64,000 nt of DNA, taken from NCBI GenBank assembly GCA_947464275.1, contig CANHVU010000007.1, positions 1 through 64,000 of the forward strand, given 5' to 3'. This stretch comes from Bacteroidota bacterium (lineage in GTDB: Bacteria > Bacteroidota > Bacteroidia > UKL13-3). Each line of letters begins with the position of its first letter. Position 1 is the first letter of the stretch. Shown piece after piece: positions 37,316 through 46,341 of the stretch. The position numbers and the translations under genes are program-made. The notes beneath the pieces are model-generated. The model was not told where the DNA came from and ran no database searches. It saw only the letters and a program-made list of their open reading frames with translations.

Positions 37316-38326
37316 TTACTTAAAATCATTCAGGGTTTTAAGTACTTTTCCAAAGTTGTACTGCTGCACTAGCATTAGGCTTTTATCGTTGTTTAAAAAA
37401 GCCCAATAACGTTCGGTATCGTATCCTATTTCTTTCCCTGTTGCATCGTCAATCACTTGTTTGGTGTGTTTATCAATGGCTTTGGTATATAGCACTAATT
37501 GTTTTACTGCACCAGTAGTTTCTGTAATTAGTATGGTGCAAATTGGTGCTACAGTTTTTATACTATCAATTAATGATTGGTTTTGATTTTCATCGTATCC
37601 ATCAAAATTGAGTTGTTTGAATGAAGCAATGTAGTATTTTAAAAACTGCACATCAGTAATGGGTTTAACTTGGTTGTTGGTATTAAGTAAAATAGGGTTT
37701 TGTAAGTTTTGGTTGTTTATCACAAAACTCTTTGAAACATCATGGTAATTAAATGCTATTGACTTAATATTTTCAGGATTATAGTTAAATACAGTTCTAT
37801 CGCGCCATATCAAACTATCGCTTATAAAGCGAGGAGTTAAAAATCCAAAAAATCCTGGAATATGAACTGCATAAGGTTTAGCCGAATTTTCAATTAACAT
37901 ATAAGTCCCGTTCTCTTCGCGTGTAGCCGAACCTATATAAATGGTTTTTACAATCCCACCTTTTGAGTAAAATTCGGCTTTAATACCTCTGGTAGCTAAA
38001 TCACCAACAGCAGTATTGTGCTCGTTTTCGGGGATTGGTCTTAATACCTTCATGGTTTTAACTGTTTCTAATAGCAACTGAATTTTGCTAAAATCAGCTA
38101 ATTTATTACCATTTATAGTCCATGTTTGAGGGCCAGTTTTTTCTAAAACTGATGACATGCCATTTCTATCAGCAATAAATATTTTATCAATAGCAACTGT
38201 GTCTTCTATGCTAAAATCAGCAATGTCTTTAAAGTTTACACCCCAAGGTTTTTTATTTATGGCCCAATAGGCAACTGCTGCCAATACCAGTATTATTAGG
38301 GTTAAAAGTGTTTTTTTATTCATCAT
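37316..38326 (-). CDS. DUF4340 domain protein (gliding-locus type)
   Basis: About 336 residues. One N-terminal membrane anchor (LLTLIILVLAAVAYWAI) is followed by a large extracytoplasmic region with repeated small domains, as in DUF4340 proteins. DUF4340 genes commonly follow gldF and gldG, and here the stop of gldG is just upstream (6 nt). A role in the Gld ABC transporter is inferred from this neighbourhood. The frame begins with a TTG; the ATG at 38326 is used. Confidence 0.82.
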   Translation of the reverse strand: MMNKKTLLTLIILVLAAVAYWAINKKPWGVNFKDIADFSIEDTVAIDKIFIADRNGMSSVLEKTGPQTWTINGNKLADFSKIQLLLETVKTMKVLRPIPENEHNTAVGDLATRGIKAEFYSKGGIVKTIYIGSATREENGTYMLIENSAKPYAVHIPGFFGFLTPRFISDSLIWRDRTVFNYNPENIKSIAFNYHDVSKSFVINNQNLQNPILLNTNNQVKPITDVQFLKYYIASFKQLNFDGYDENQNQSLIDSIKTVAPICTILITETTGAVKQLVLYTKAIDKHTKQVIDDATGKEIGYDTERYWAFLNNDKSLMLVQQYNFGKVLKTLNDFK

Positions 38327-38331
38327 CAATA

Positions 38332-40011
38332 TTATGCGTATTTACGTTTTCTATAAAAATTATTGGCCACTGCAAAAATCAATACCAAAATAATAGGTAG
38401 TCCAATATTTATAAATTGCCAAAATAGTTTTTCCTTTTTAATTTTAGCTTTATCTAATAACCGTAAGGTAACCTCTTTGCTTCTTACTTCTATAATACCA
38501 CTGTCATCACATAAGTAATCTACACAATTCAATAAAAAGCGTTTATTGCCAAATTCTTGGTTGGCGTACCTATCGTATCCTAATGGAAATACTTGGCCCT
38601 TGCTAGCACTGTATTGGTTTCTAATTACATCTCCATCCGATACCACAATCATTTTATTATTGGCTATTTTATCTTTGTAGTCTAATACTGGATTTTTGGT
38701 TTTATCATAAGAATAGGCAAATAATGAAGAAAACTCACCTTCTAATAATACTGCCATTGGTTTGTTGCCTCCTGTTCTAAATAAATCTTGACTTATTTCT
38801 AGTCTAGCCATTTCTATATCTACTCTAGCAGGTGCTGGCACAGCACGTGAGTATTGAGATGATTCCAATAAAATAGTTTTATTAATTTTTGAATTTGGTA
38901 TGGTATCAATACTTGCTGCAAACTGAAACCAAATAGGGTCAACTCCGCGAACAATAGGGTGAGAGCTAGTAGGTGGAACCAAAGGAAAATAAAGCCAAGG
39001 TACTAATTTTTGCTCAGGTGTTCCATTACGCATGCCACTTAAAATAGGTATGGTATTACAAATAGCGTCTTGAATAAGATTGTTATTAATTCTTACCCCA
39101 AATTTAAACAATAAATCATCTAAATTTTGATTATAGCTTATTGAAAAATACTGAGGAGAGTTGCGTAAACTGTCCATTTCAGCTAATTGGCTTTCAATAA
39201 ACCAAACTAATTTACCACCATGCATTACATATTGATCTAATTTAAATTTATCAAAATCAGAAAAGGGTAAAGTGGGTTTTGGTATTATTATTCCAGCATA
39301 TTTATTCAATTCTTCAGGAGGTACTTGGGTTAAATCAACATCATCTATTTCGTAGTATTGTTTTAACTCTGATTTCCCATCTATAATGTTCCATTTATCA
39401 AGCTCACCATGGCCTTTTAAAAATGCTATTTGCTTCACTTTGGTTTCGGTTACCTTGCGTAAAGCATTGGCTATTTCGTATTCTAATTGCTCAATAGAGG
39501 TATTTAAAACAGCTTCTGGTGCTTGCCCAAATTGGCTTTTTAATAAATTAATGGGAATTTTTTTATCACCATAGTAAAGCACAGCACCTGGCACTATTAT
39601 TTTTTGGCTAAAGCCATCTTCTTTCTTTAACTGTATGCTGGTTGCTTGTAACCCAATTTCGCTTAGTTCTTGTAAAATTTCATTGCTTTTTTTATTGGTT
39701 TCGCTAATCAATGGGTCAATAAATTCGTATTGAATATTGTTATTGGAGTATATTTTAAACTCATCCAACATTTCTTTGGTAGCTTTTTGCAAACGCTTAA
39801 AACCTGCAGGAAATTCGCCTTCTAAATATACTTTTATCAATACACCATTTTTGGTTTTAGCAGCCAAGTTTTTACTGGCTTTGGCTAAGGTGTAGCGTTT
39901 TTCTTTGGTTAAATCTATTCTAAAAAAATAATTGCTAAGTATGGCATTTAATAAAATAACAATGACAAGCACCATTATTAACTGAAAATACGATTGTCTT
40001 TTTTTATTCAT
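38332..40011 (-). CDS. gldG: Gliding-motility ABC transporter accessory protein GldG
   Basis: 559 residues. It has membrane segments at the start (QLIMVLVIVILLNAILSNYFF) and end (FINIGLPIILVLIFAVANNFY) and a large extracytoplasmic GldG/IFT52-type domain with FLKGHGELDKWNI and ISYNQNLDDLLFKFGVRINNNLI. GldG works with GldA (ATPase) and GldF (permease) in gliding of Flavobacterium johnsoniae. It starts 21 nt after the gldF stop and leads into the DUF4340 gene, so these probably form an operon. Confidence 0.92.
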   Translation of the reverse strand: MNKKRQSYFQLIMVLVIVILLNAILSNYFFRIDLTKEKRYTLAKASKNLAAKTKNGVLIKVYLEGEFPAGFKRLQKATKEMLDEFKIYSNNNIQYEFIDPLISETNKKSNEILQELSEIGLQATSIQLKKEDGFSQKIIVPGAVLYYGDKKIPINLLKSQFGQAPEAVLNTSIEQLEYEIANALRKVTETKVKQIAFLKGHGELDKWNIIDGKSELKQYYEIDDVDLTQVPPEELNKYAGIIIPKPTLPFSDFDKFKLDQYVMHGGKLVWFIESQLAEMDSLRNSPQYFSISYNQNLDDLLFKFGVRINNNLIQDAICNTIPILSGMRNGTPEQKLVPWLYFPLVPPTSSHPIVRGVDPIWFQFAASIDTIPNSKINKTILLESSQYSRAVPAPARVDIEMARLEISQDLFRTGGNKPMAVLLEGEFSSLFAYSYDKTKNPVLDYKDKIANNKMIVVSDGDVIRNQYSASKGQVFPLGYDRYANQEFGNKRFLLNCVDYLCDDSGIIEVRSKEVTLRLLDKAKIKKEKLFWQFINIGLPIILVLIFAVANNFYRKRKYA

Positions 40012-40032
40012 GGTAAATAAAGGAAAGTAAAA

Positions 40033-40761
40033 TTAAAACTTACGTGAGCTAAAAACAGTTTTGGTAGCGTAAATAAATACGATAATAAAACTTAAGAAAT
40101 AGAGCATATCGCGACTATCAATAACGCCTCGGCTAATGCTTTGGTAATGCGCATTGATACCCAAACCTGCTACCAAACTATCCCACGAACCAAACAATTT
40201 AAAATCGGCTATTAACTCAAAAAGGTTATAGAATAAATAACATAAAATCATGCTTACTATAAACGAAACAATTTGGTTATCGGTAATTACCGATGAAAAT
40301 AAACCTATGCTAACAAAACAACTTGCTAAAAAGAACAAGCCAATATAAGAACCCCAAGTAGCGCCAACATCCATATTTCCTTTGGGTGCGCCTAATTGGT
40401 AAACTGTATAAAAATAAATTAAACTTGGAATGAGTGAGAACAATACCAATACCACACCTGCAAAGTATTTAGCTAAAATAATTTTTAAATCGCTAATGGG
40501 TTTGGTGGTTAATATTTCAATGGTTCCATTCTTTTTTTCTTCGCTAAAACTACGCATGGTAATAGCCGAAATTAAGAATAAAAACAACCAAGGTGCTAAG
40601 GTAAAAAGTGCATCTAAGTTGGCATAGTTCATATCAAACACATTATTATCGGGTAACACCCACATAAATAATCCGGTAGCAATTAAAAACACAATAATTA
40701 CTACGTAAGCAATTAATGAGCTAAGAAAACTGCGTATTTCTTTTTGAAGTATTGAGTACAT
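40033..40761 (-). CDS. gldF: Gliding-motility ABC transporter permease GldF
   Basis: 242 residues with about six membrane segments (for example YVVIIVFLIATGLFMWV, LAPWLFLFLISAITMRSF, VVLVLFSLIPSLIYFYTVY and ILCYLFYNLFELIA). The ABC-2 permease layout matches GldF, including the conserved SFSEEKKNGTIEILTTKPISDLKIILAKY coupling region near residue 70. It forms the transmembrane part of the transporter energised by GldA. Confidence 0.93.
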   Translation of the reverse strand: MYSILQKEIRSFLSSLIAYVVIIVFLIATGLFMWVLPDNNVFDMNYANLDALFTLAPWLFLFLISAITMRSFSEEKKNGTIEILTTKPISDLKIILAKYFAGVVLVLFSLIPSLIYFYTVYQLGAPKGNMDVGATWGSYIGLFFLASCFVSIGLFSSVITDNQIVSFIVSMILCYLFYNLFELIADFKLFGSWDSLVAGLGINAHYQSISRGVIDSRDMLYFLSFIIVFIYATKTVFSSRKF

Positions 40762-40793
40762 TTAGTTGATAGTTGATGGTTGTTCATTGTTGG

Positions 40794-40821
40794 GTAGAGA
40801 CGTTGCATGCAACGTCTTTAC
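40794..40821. repeat. 28-bp palindromic repeat in the gldF-gldA spacer
   Basis: AGACGTTGCATGCAACGTCT (40798-40817) is a perfect 20-bp palindrome, extended to 28 bp with one mismatch. It sits in a 217-bp spacer that also contains AGTTGATAGTTGATGG words and TTCGACAAGTTCAGC. Non-coding. Confidence 0.85.
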
Positions 40822-40978
40822 TTTATAAATTTTATTTTGTAATTACTATTATTTTTGTTGAGGTTAATTTCAAATTCTTTACATACTGTTATTTTATTTT
40901 ATAATTCATGCTTCTTGCTTCGACAAGTTCAGCAAACGATAATTCATAGTTAAACTTCAATACTTCGAACTTAAACAC

Positions 40979-41878
40979 TTATTTAGTCAAACTTTGAAAC
41001 ACTTCTTCTAACGAACGTTCTTCCAAATTCATACTGAGGATTAGCCAATTGTTTTCTGCTGCTTTTTGAGCTAATTTTTCTCTTATATCCGTTTTAGAAA
41101 TAATGGTAAAGCCATTTTTATCTGTTTTAACAGTGATATCTTTTTCTAAATTTTTAATGTTTTCAATAGTTGGATTATTCTTAAATTGAACTGAAATAAT
41201 ATATTCTTTGCTAAACGATTGTTGTAGTTTTCCAATTTTATCGTCCGCTACAATTATACCTTTATTAATAATTACCACCCTGTCACACATGGCTTCAACC
41301 TCTTGCATAATATGGCTAGAAAGAATAACCGTTTTATTTTTGCCAATTTCCCTAATTAAGTTTCTAATTTCGCTCATTTGGTTAGGGTCAAGTCCGCTTG
41401 TTGGTTCATCTAAAATCAATACACTTGGATTATGAATTAAAGCAGCAGCTAAACCTACGCGTTGTTTGTAACCTTTACTCAATTGGCTAATTTTCTTTTT
41501 ACGTTCTAAGCTTAAGCCTGTTTTGGTAATCATTTCTTCGGCAGCCTCGTTTGCTCCTGAAGTAATGCCATAACTATTGGCTATAAAAAGTAAGTATTCT
41601 TTTACAAACATATCGGTGTAAAGCGGGTTCAGTTCAGGTAAATAACCCACTTCTTTCCTTATGTTGATGCTGTTTTCGTTAATTTCGGTTCCGTTTATAA
41701 ATGCTTTTCCACTAGTAGCTGGTATGTAGCCCGTTAGTATTTTCATGGTGGTCGATTTTCCTGCACCATTTGGTCCTAAAAAACCTAATATTTCGCCTTT
41801 ATGTGCTTCAAAACTAATATTGTCTAAAGCTTTTTGGCTACCATATATTTTTGTTAAATTTTCTACTTTAATTGTCAT
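40979..41878 (-). CDS. gldA: Gliding-motility ABC transporter ATP-binding protein GldA
   Basis: 299 residues. Walker A GPNGAGKSTT, signature LSKGYKQRVGLA, Walker B VLILDEPTSGLDPNQ and a C-terminal extension of about 90 residues are in place. GldA drives the GldF/GldG transporter needed for gliding or related surface processes. A 217-bp spacer with a palindrome separates it from gldF, so it may be separately transcribed. In F. johnsoniae gldA is, from memory, separate from gldFG; here all are adjacent. Confidence 0.93.
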   Translation of the reverse strand: MTIKVENLTKIYGSQKALDNISFEAHKGEILGFLGPNGAGKSTTMKILTGYIPATSGKAFINGTEINENSINIRKEVGYLPELNPLYTDMFVKEYLLFIANSYGITSGANEAAEEMITKTGLSLERKKKISQLSKGYKQRVGLAAALIHNPSVLILDEPTSGLDPNQMSEIRNLIREIGKNKTVILSSHIMQEVEAMCDRVVIINKGIIVADDKIGKLQQSFSKEYIISVQFKNNPTIENIKNLEKDITVKTDKNGFTIISKTDIREKLAQKAAENNWLILSMNLEERSLEEVFQSLTK

Positions 41879-42237
41879 GTGTACTAATTACAAAGGACAG
41901 CGAAAGTAAGAAAAAGGTTGGTTTCAAATGCAATAAAAAATGTTACTGGTTTTTTAGAGTTTATATATCACTATAATGATTTTTGGGAAAGATTTTTCCA
42001 AATATCTGCTCCATAATTAATTAAAAGCGACTTTTTGCCGCCACAATTCCCCACCAAATTTAAAATTCTTGAAACTGCTTTATTAACCGACTCCGCCTTA
42101 CATAAATGCGACATTGTTAATTACTTTAAACCATTATGTGAATATAAAAAAGCCTCATTTATGCACAAAAGTGGAGGAAAGTGGAGAAAAGTGGATTTTT
42201 GTTTTTATTTTTACACCGTTATAACAAAAAAAATTAA
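41879..42237. other. 359-bp divergent spacer between gldA and mraZ
   Basis: AT-rich sequence holding the outward promoters of both genes. The right part contains the MraZ box (42168-42197). The left part shows no gene, hairpin or repeat beyond a short GGGAAAGATTTTTCC palindrome near 41988. Confidence 0.5.
42168..42197 (+). promoter_or_regulatory. MraZ box: three AAAGTGGNNN repeats
   Basis: Three direct repeats AAAGTGGAGG, AAAGTGGAGA and AAAGTGGATT with an exact 10-bp period, 41 bp before the mraZ start. MraZ proteins bind three or more 10-bp-spaced repeats in their own promoter; the AAAGTG form is known from Mycoplasma and the TGGGN form from E. coli. It predicts feedback control of the dcw operon by MraZ. 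Confidence 0.85.
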
Positions 42238-42696
42238 GTGCTAAACCTACACGGTGAATATGAATGTAAACTAGATGCCAAAGGCAGGCTGATAATTCCT
42301 GCGGCATTGAAAAAGCAACTTCCTGCGGAAGCCAAGGATGCATTCTTTATTAACCGTGGTTTCGAAAAATGCTGTGTATTATATCCTGCTAATGAGTGGG
42401 ACAGCATTGCTGGAGAAATAAATAAGTTGAGCGATTACATTAAAAAAGAGCGCGATTTTAAACGTTACTTTTTGCGTGGTGCAAGCAAATTAGACATGGA
42501 TTCTGCAAGTCGTGTTTTGTTGCCAAAGTCATTGCAAGAGTATGCTGATTTAAAAGGTGATTTGGTTTTGCTAGCATATGGAAATAAAGTAGAAATATGG
42601 AGCAAAGCTGAATACGAAAACATGCTTAATGCCGAACCAGAAGACTTTAGCGCTTTAGCCGAAGAGGTAATGAGTAAAAGGAAAAATGAAGAATAG
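42238..42696 (+). CDS. mraZ: Division/cell wall cluster transcriptional regulator MraZ
   Basis: 152 residues: two AbrB-like halves, with HGEYECKLDAKGRLIIPAALKKQL at the start and KLDMDSASRVLLPKSLQEYADL in the second half (D-x-x-G/S-R-x-x-L/I-P signatures). The start is GTG. It is the first gene of the dcw cluster and lies just after its probable operator (42168-42197). Confidence 0.96.
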   Translation: MLNLHGEYECKLDAKGRLIIPAALKKQLPAEAKDAFFINRGFEKCCVLYPANEWDSIAGEINKLSDYIKKERDFKRYFLRGASKLDMDSASRVLLPKSLQEYADLKGDLVLLAYGNKVEIWSKAEYENMLNAEPEDFSALAEEVMSKRKNEE

Positions 42697-42725
42697 GCAA
42701 TTAGCAAAAGATGAATTGCCGTTCT

Positions 42726-42741
42726 CCCGAAAGCTTTCGGG
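42726..42741. repeat. CCCGAAAGCTTTCGGG palindrome in the mraZ-rsmH spacer
   Basis: Perfect 16-bp palindrome, a variant of the CCCGATAG repeat. The spacer (42697-42856) also has AAGTACTAAGTACTT and repeated AACTAAGAACTAAAAACT words. Confidence 0.8.
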
Positions 42742-42856
42742 GTTAGCCAACGGAGAGTTGAGAATTGAAATTGATTAATAGCTACTATTCTTTAAACTAA
42801 GTACTAAGTACTTCGAACTAAGAACTAAAAACTGTGAACTAAAAACTAAGAAAAAA

Positions 42857-43762
42857 ATGTACCATAACCCAGTAATGTTAAACGAGTGTTTAGATGCATT
42901 AAATATTAATCCTGATGGGGTTTATGTAGATATTACCTATGGAGGTGGTGGGCATAGTGGTGCTATATTAAATAAGTTAAGCAAAAAAGGAAGGTTGATT
43001 GCATTTGACCAGGATGAAGATGCGAAACGAAATTTAATTAAAGATGAACGCTTGGTTTTTATTGATCAGAATTTTGAGTTTTTGAAAAATCATGTGCAAT
43101 ACCAAGGTTTTGATAAAGTAGATGGTTTGCTTGGTGATTTAGGTGTTTCGTCTCATCAGTTTGATGAAGGTGAACGCGGTTTTTCTATTCGTTTTGATGA
43201 TGCTAAATTAGACATGCGCATGAGTCAAACGCAAGCTTTGAGTGCTCATACAGTTATAAATGAATACAAAGCCGATGATTTGGCTAATGTATTATATAAG
43301 TATGGCGAATTGCACCAATCACGAAAAATGGCTGCCGATATTATTGCTGCTCGTAATGGTAAAAATATTGAAACAGTAGGAGAGTTAAAACAAGCATTGA
43401 TGCACCACGCGCCTAAGTTTAAAGATTTTAAATTTTTTGCTCAGGTGTTTCAAGCCATTCGCATTGAAGTAAATCAAGAGTTAGCAGTGCTAGAAAAAAT
43501 GCTTTTGCAATGTGGTAGTTTAATAAAACCAGGAGGTAGGTTGGTAATTATGAGTTACCATTCGTTGGAAGATAGGTTGGTTAAAAACTACATGAACAGC
43601 GGAAATTTAATGGGCGATTTGGAAAAAGATTTTTTTGGAAATATCAATAGGCCATTTAATCCATTAAATAAAAAAGCAATAGTAGCAACCGATAAAGAAC
43701 AAGAAGAAAATAACCGATCGCGAAGCGCCAAATTAAGGATAGCAGAACGATTGAATAAATAA
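42857..43762 (+). CDS. rsmH: 16S rRNA (cytosine(1402)-N4)-methyltransferase RsmH
   Basis: 301 residues. It has the motif I block GGGGHSGAILNKL, AFDQDEDAKRN and GDLGVSSHQFDEGERGFSIRFDDAKLDMRM, and ends with MSYHSLEDRLVKNYM and RSRSAKLRIAERL, all RsmH/MraW signatures. It methylates C1402 in the 16S decoding centre. Second gene of the dcw cluster, after a spacer of repeats. Confidence 0.97.
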   Translation: MYHNPVMLNECLDALNINPDGVYVDITYGGGGHSGAILNKLSKKGRLIAFDQDEDAKRNLIKDERLVFIDQNFEFLKNHVQYQGFDKVDGLLGDLGVSSHQFDEGERGFSIRFDDAKLDMRMSQTQALSAHTVINEYKADDLANVLYKYGELHQSRKMAADIIAARNGKNIETVGELKQALMHHAPKFKDFKFFAQVFQAIRIEVNQELAVLEKMLLQCGSLIKPGGRLVIMSYHSLEDRLVKNYMNSGNLMGDLEKDFFGNINRPFNPLNKKAIVATDKEQEENNRSRSAKLRIAERLNK

Positions 43763-43771
43763 ACCAACCTA

Positions 43772-44185
43772 GTGAGCAATAAAGTAATTATAGGCGATGA
43801 GCCTGAAATTAAAGAAGATAAAAAGCCAAGCACCCCAAAAATTGAAGGTGCTTTTAAGCGTTTATCAGATATTGATTTTAAGCTCAACCCCAATCAGTTG
43901 ATTGGTCAAATGCCATTTATACTTTTTTGTTTTGGTTTAATAATGGTGTTGATATGGAGTAGTCATAACAACGATAATTTAAATAAAAAGATAGATAAAT
44001 TAACTAAAGAAAATAAAGAATTACGCAACCAGTATATTATAAACTTAAGCGAAATTATGAATGCCAGTAGGCAATCAAATATAGCCGAAAAGTTAAAGGA
44101 GTTTAATAGCCAAGGCAAACGAACTAAAGATACTGATTATGTAAAAGAGGCGGTAATTCCGCCAACTAAAATAACAATAGAATAA
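43772..44185 (+). CDS. ftsL: FtsL-like division protein
   Basis: 137 residues from a GTG. An N-terminal cytoplasmic part of about 45 residues, one membrane segment (IGQMPFILFCFGLIMVLIW), then a coiled coil (NDNLNKKIDKLTKENKELRNQYI) and a short tail. This is the size and layout of Bacteroidota FtsL-like proteins, which link FtsQ, FtsW and the transpeptidase. The identity rests on layout and position between rsmH and ftsI; the sequence itself is poorly conserved. Confidence 0.75.
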   Translation: MSNKVIIGDEPEIKEDKKPSTPKIEGAFKRLSDIDFKLNPNQLIGQMPFILFCFGLIMVLIWSSHNNDNLNKKIDKLTKENKELRNQYIINLSEIMNASRQSNIAEKLKEFNSQGKRTKDTDYVKEAVIPPTKITIE

Positions 44186-44204
44186 AGAAAACAGTAAACA
44201 AAAA

Positions 44205-46337
44205 ATGGCAATTAACGCACGCAAAACAATATTAATACGTACCCTAGTCGTTTTTGGCTTAATGGGCGTGTTTGCTGCTGCCATTGTGTTTTATGTTTAT
44301 AAATTACAATTTGTTGAAGTAAATCATTGGAAAAAAGAGTCGGCAAAATTTTCGGTAAAGTCAGAAAAAGTGAAAGCTATAAGAGGCAATATTTTTGATT
44401 GTAATGGTGCTTTGCTTTCTACTTCATTACCCATTTACGATTTAGCCATTGATGCTACTGCTCCCGCTTTTTCGGTAAAAGATACTTTCGATAAATATGT
44501 CGATTCGCTTGCCATTATGTTTAATGCCGAGTTTCCACAAGCTACAGCTAGTCATTATAAATTTTTATTTAAAAATATCAGGTCTAAAGGCTTGGGTTAT
44601 AATTTAATCAAACTCAATGTATCGCATCAACAATTGTTACGTATTCAAAAGTTTCCACTGTTCAGAATGGGTAAAATATCAGGTGGTTTGTATATTATTC
44701 CTAAAACCAAACGTGTTAAGCCATTTCAAAATTTAGCTTTAAGAACCATTGGTTTTGTTAATAATAATTCAGACGATTATGTTGGGCTTGAAGGCTTTTT
44801 TAATGATTACCTAAAAGGAAAAGATGGTTTGCAAATGATGCAACGCGTAACAGGTGGTGTTTATGTGCCTATTAATAATGAAGAAAAAAACGAAGCTGAA
44901 AATGGTTGCGATATCATTTCCACCATCGATATAAACTTACAAGATGTAGCACAACAATCGTTATTAAAGGTTTTAAAAAGTAATATGGCTATGCGTGGCA
45001 CTGCTATATTAATGGAAGTAGAAACAGGCGAAATTAAAGCCATTGCCAACTTAACTCGTAAAGCTGATGGAACTTATGAAGAAAGATTGAATGATGCCAT
45101 TAGAACTAAAATGCAGCCCGGTTCTACCTTTAAGTTGGTAACCATGATGAGTTTATTAGATAATGGTTTTGTAACCCCAAAATCTGTGGTGAATGTAGAA
45201 GGTGGAAGAGCAATGGTGTATGGTCGACCTGTTGAAGATTCGCACAGTTATATTGAGTTGAATATGCAGCAAGCTTTTGAAGTTTCATCAAACATTGCAT
45301 TTGCTAAACAAATAGCCAAGTATTACGATTCAAACCCAAGTAAACATTACGATTATTTAGATGGTTTAGGTTTAGATAAAAATTTGAAGTTGCAATTACA
45401 TGGAGCACAAGCACCACAATACTTAAAACCTAGTAGTAAGTATTGGAGTAAAAGTGATTTATCTGCAATTAGTCGTGGTTATGGAATTTCACTTACGCCT
45501 TTACAAATGCTAACTATTTACAATGCTATAGCTAATAACGGTAAAATGGTGAATCCATTTTTTGTTAAAAAAATAATGAATGCGGGCCAAGTGGTTAAGG
45601 AATTTAAAACACAAGTTTTAAAGGAGCAAATATGTAGTGAAGCTACAGTTGCTCAACTTAAAAACATGATGGAAGGTGTTGTTAAAAATGGTACTGCATA
45701 TAATAAAGAAAATGGCAACTTACCATACACCTTTGCTGGTAAAACAGGAACTGCCATTATTCAGCGTGGAGAAGATTATTACCAAGGCGGAGCTAAGGTT
45801 TATAGAGCTTCATGGTGTGGTTATTTTCCTGCTGAAAAACCAAAATATAGTTGCTATGTAGTTATCATCCGTCCGCAAGGCAGTATGATTTATGGCGCAC
45901 AATTGGCATTGCCAGTGTTTAAAGATTTAGCCAATAAAATTTATGCCACTGCTACTAATATTCATAAAGATGTAAGAGAAACGTACACTGGTTTTTCGAA
46001 CGATTTGCCAGAAGTATCAAAGGCTTATAAAGATGATGTAAAAACCATACTTGATAATGTGGGCATTTCATCGCATATAAATGATTCGGTTGATGATATG
46101 GAGAGTGCATGGTTCAATGTTTCTCAAAAGGATAATGCATTAAGCTTATTACCTATGGTAAGCAAACCCAAACAAATGCCTGATGTAAAAGGAATGTCGG
46201 CTAAGGATGCTACTTATTTATTAGAAAGTAAAGGTTTAAGAGTAAGTATTATGGGTTGTGGTAAAGTTAAACAACAATCAATAAAGGCAGGTGCAAACTA
46301 TAATAAAGGTTTAAAAGTAAATTTAATTTTAGGATAA
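44205..46337 (+). CDS. ftsI: Septal peptidoglycan transpeptidase (FtsI/PBP with PASTA domain)
   Basis: 710 residues. Membrane anchor near 10-33, then the dimerisation domain (AIRGNIFDCNGALLSTSLPIYDL) and the transpeptidase: S307-T-F-K active serine, SSN at 361-363, and KTGT at 513-516. A C-terminal PASTA domain (MPDVKGMSAKDATYLLESKGLRVSI) is present. It crosslinks septal peptidoglycan with FtsW. Position 4 of the dcw cluster, 5 nt before murE. Confidence 0.95.
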   Translation: MAINARKTILIRTLVVFGLMGVFAAAIVFYVYKLQFVEVNHWKKESAKFSVKSEKVKAIRGNIFDCNGALLSTSLPIYDLAIDATAPAFSVKDTFDKYVDSLAIMFNAEFPQATASHYKFLFKNIRSKGLGYNLIKLNVSHQQLLRIQKFPLFRMGKISGGLYIIPKTKRVKPFQNLALRTIGFVNNNSDDYVGLEGFFNDYLKGKDGLQMMQRVTGGVYVPINNEEKNEAENGCDIISTIDINLQDVAQQSLLKVLKSNMAMRGTAILMEVETGEIKAIANLTRKADGTYEERLNDAIRTKMQPGSTFKLVTMMSLLDNGFVTPKSVVNVEGGRAMVYGRPVEDSHSYIELNMQQAFEVSSNIAFAKQIAKYYDSNPSKHYDYLDGLGLDKNLKLQLHGAQAPQYLKPSSKYWSKSDLSAISRGYGISLTPLQMLTIYNAIANNGKMVNPFFVKKIMNAGQVVKEFKTQVLKEQICSEATVAQLKNMMEGVVKNGTAYNKENGNLPYTFAGKTGTAIIQRGEDYYQGGAKVYRASWCGYFPAEKPKYSCYVVIIRPQGSMIYGAQLALPVFKDLANKIYATATNIHKDVRETYTGFSNDLPEVSKAYKDDVKTILDNVGISSHINDSVDDMESAWFNVSQKDNALSLLPMVSKPKQMPDVKGMSAKDATYLLESKGLRVSIMGCGKVKQQSIKAGANYNKGLKVNLILG

Positions 46338-46341
46338 TTTT

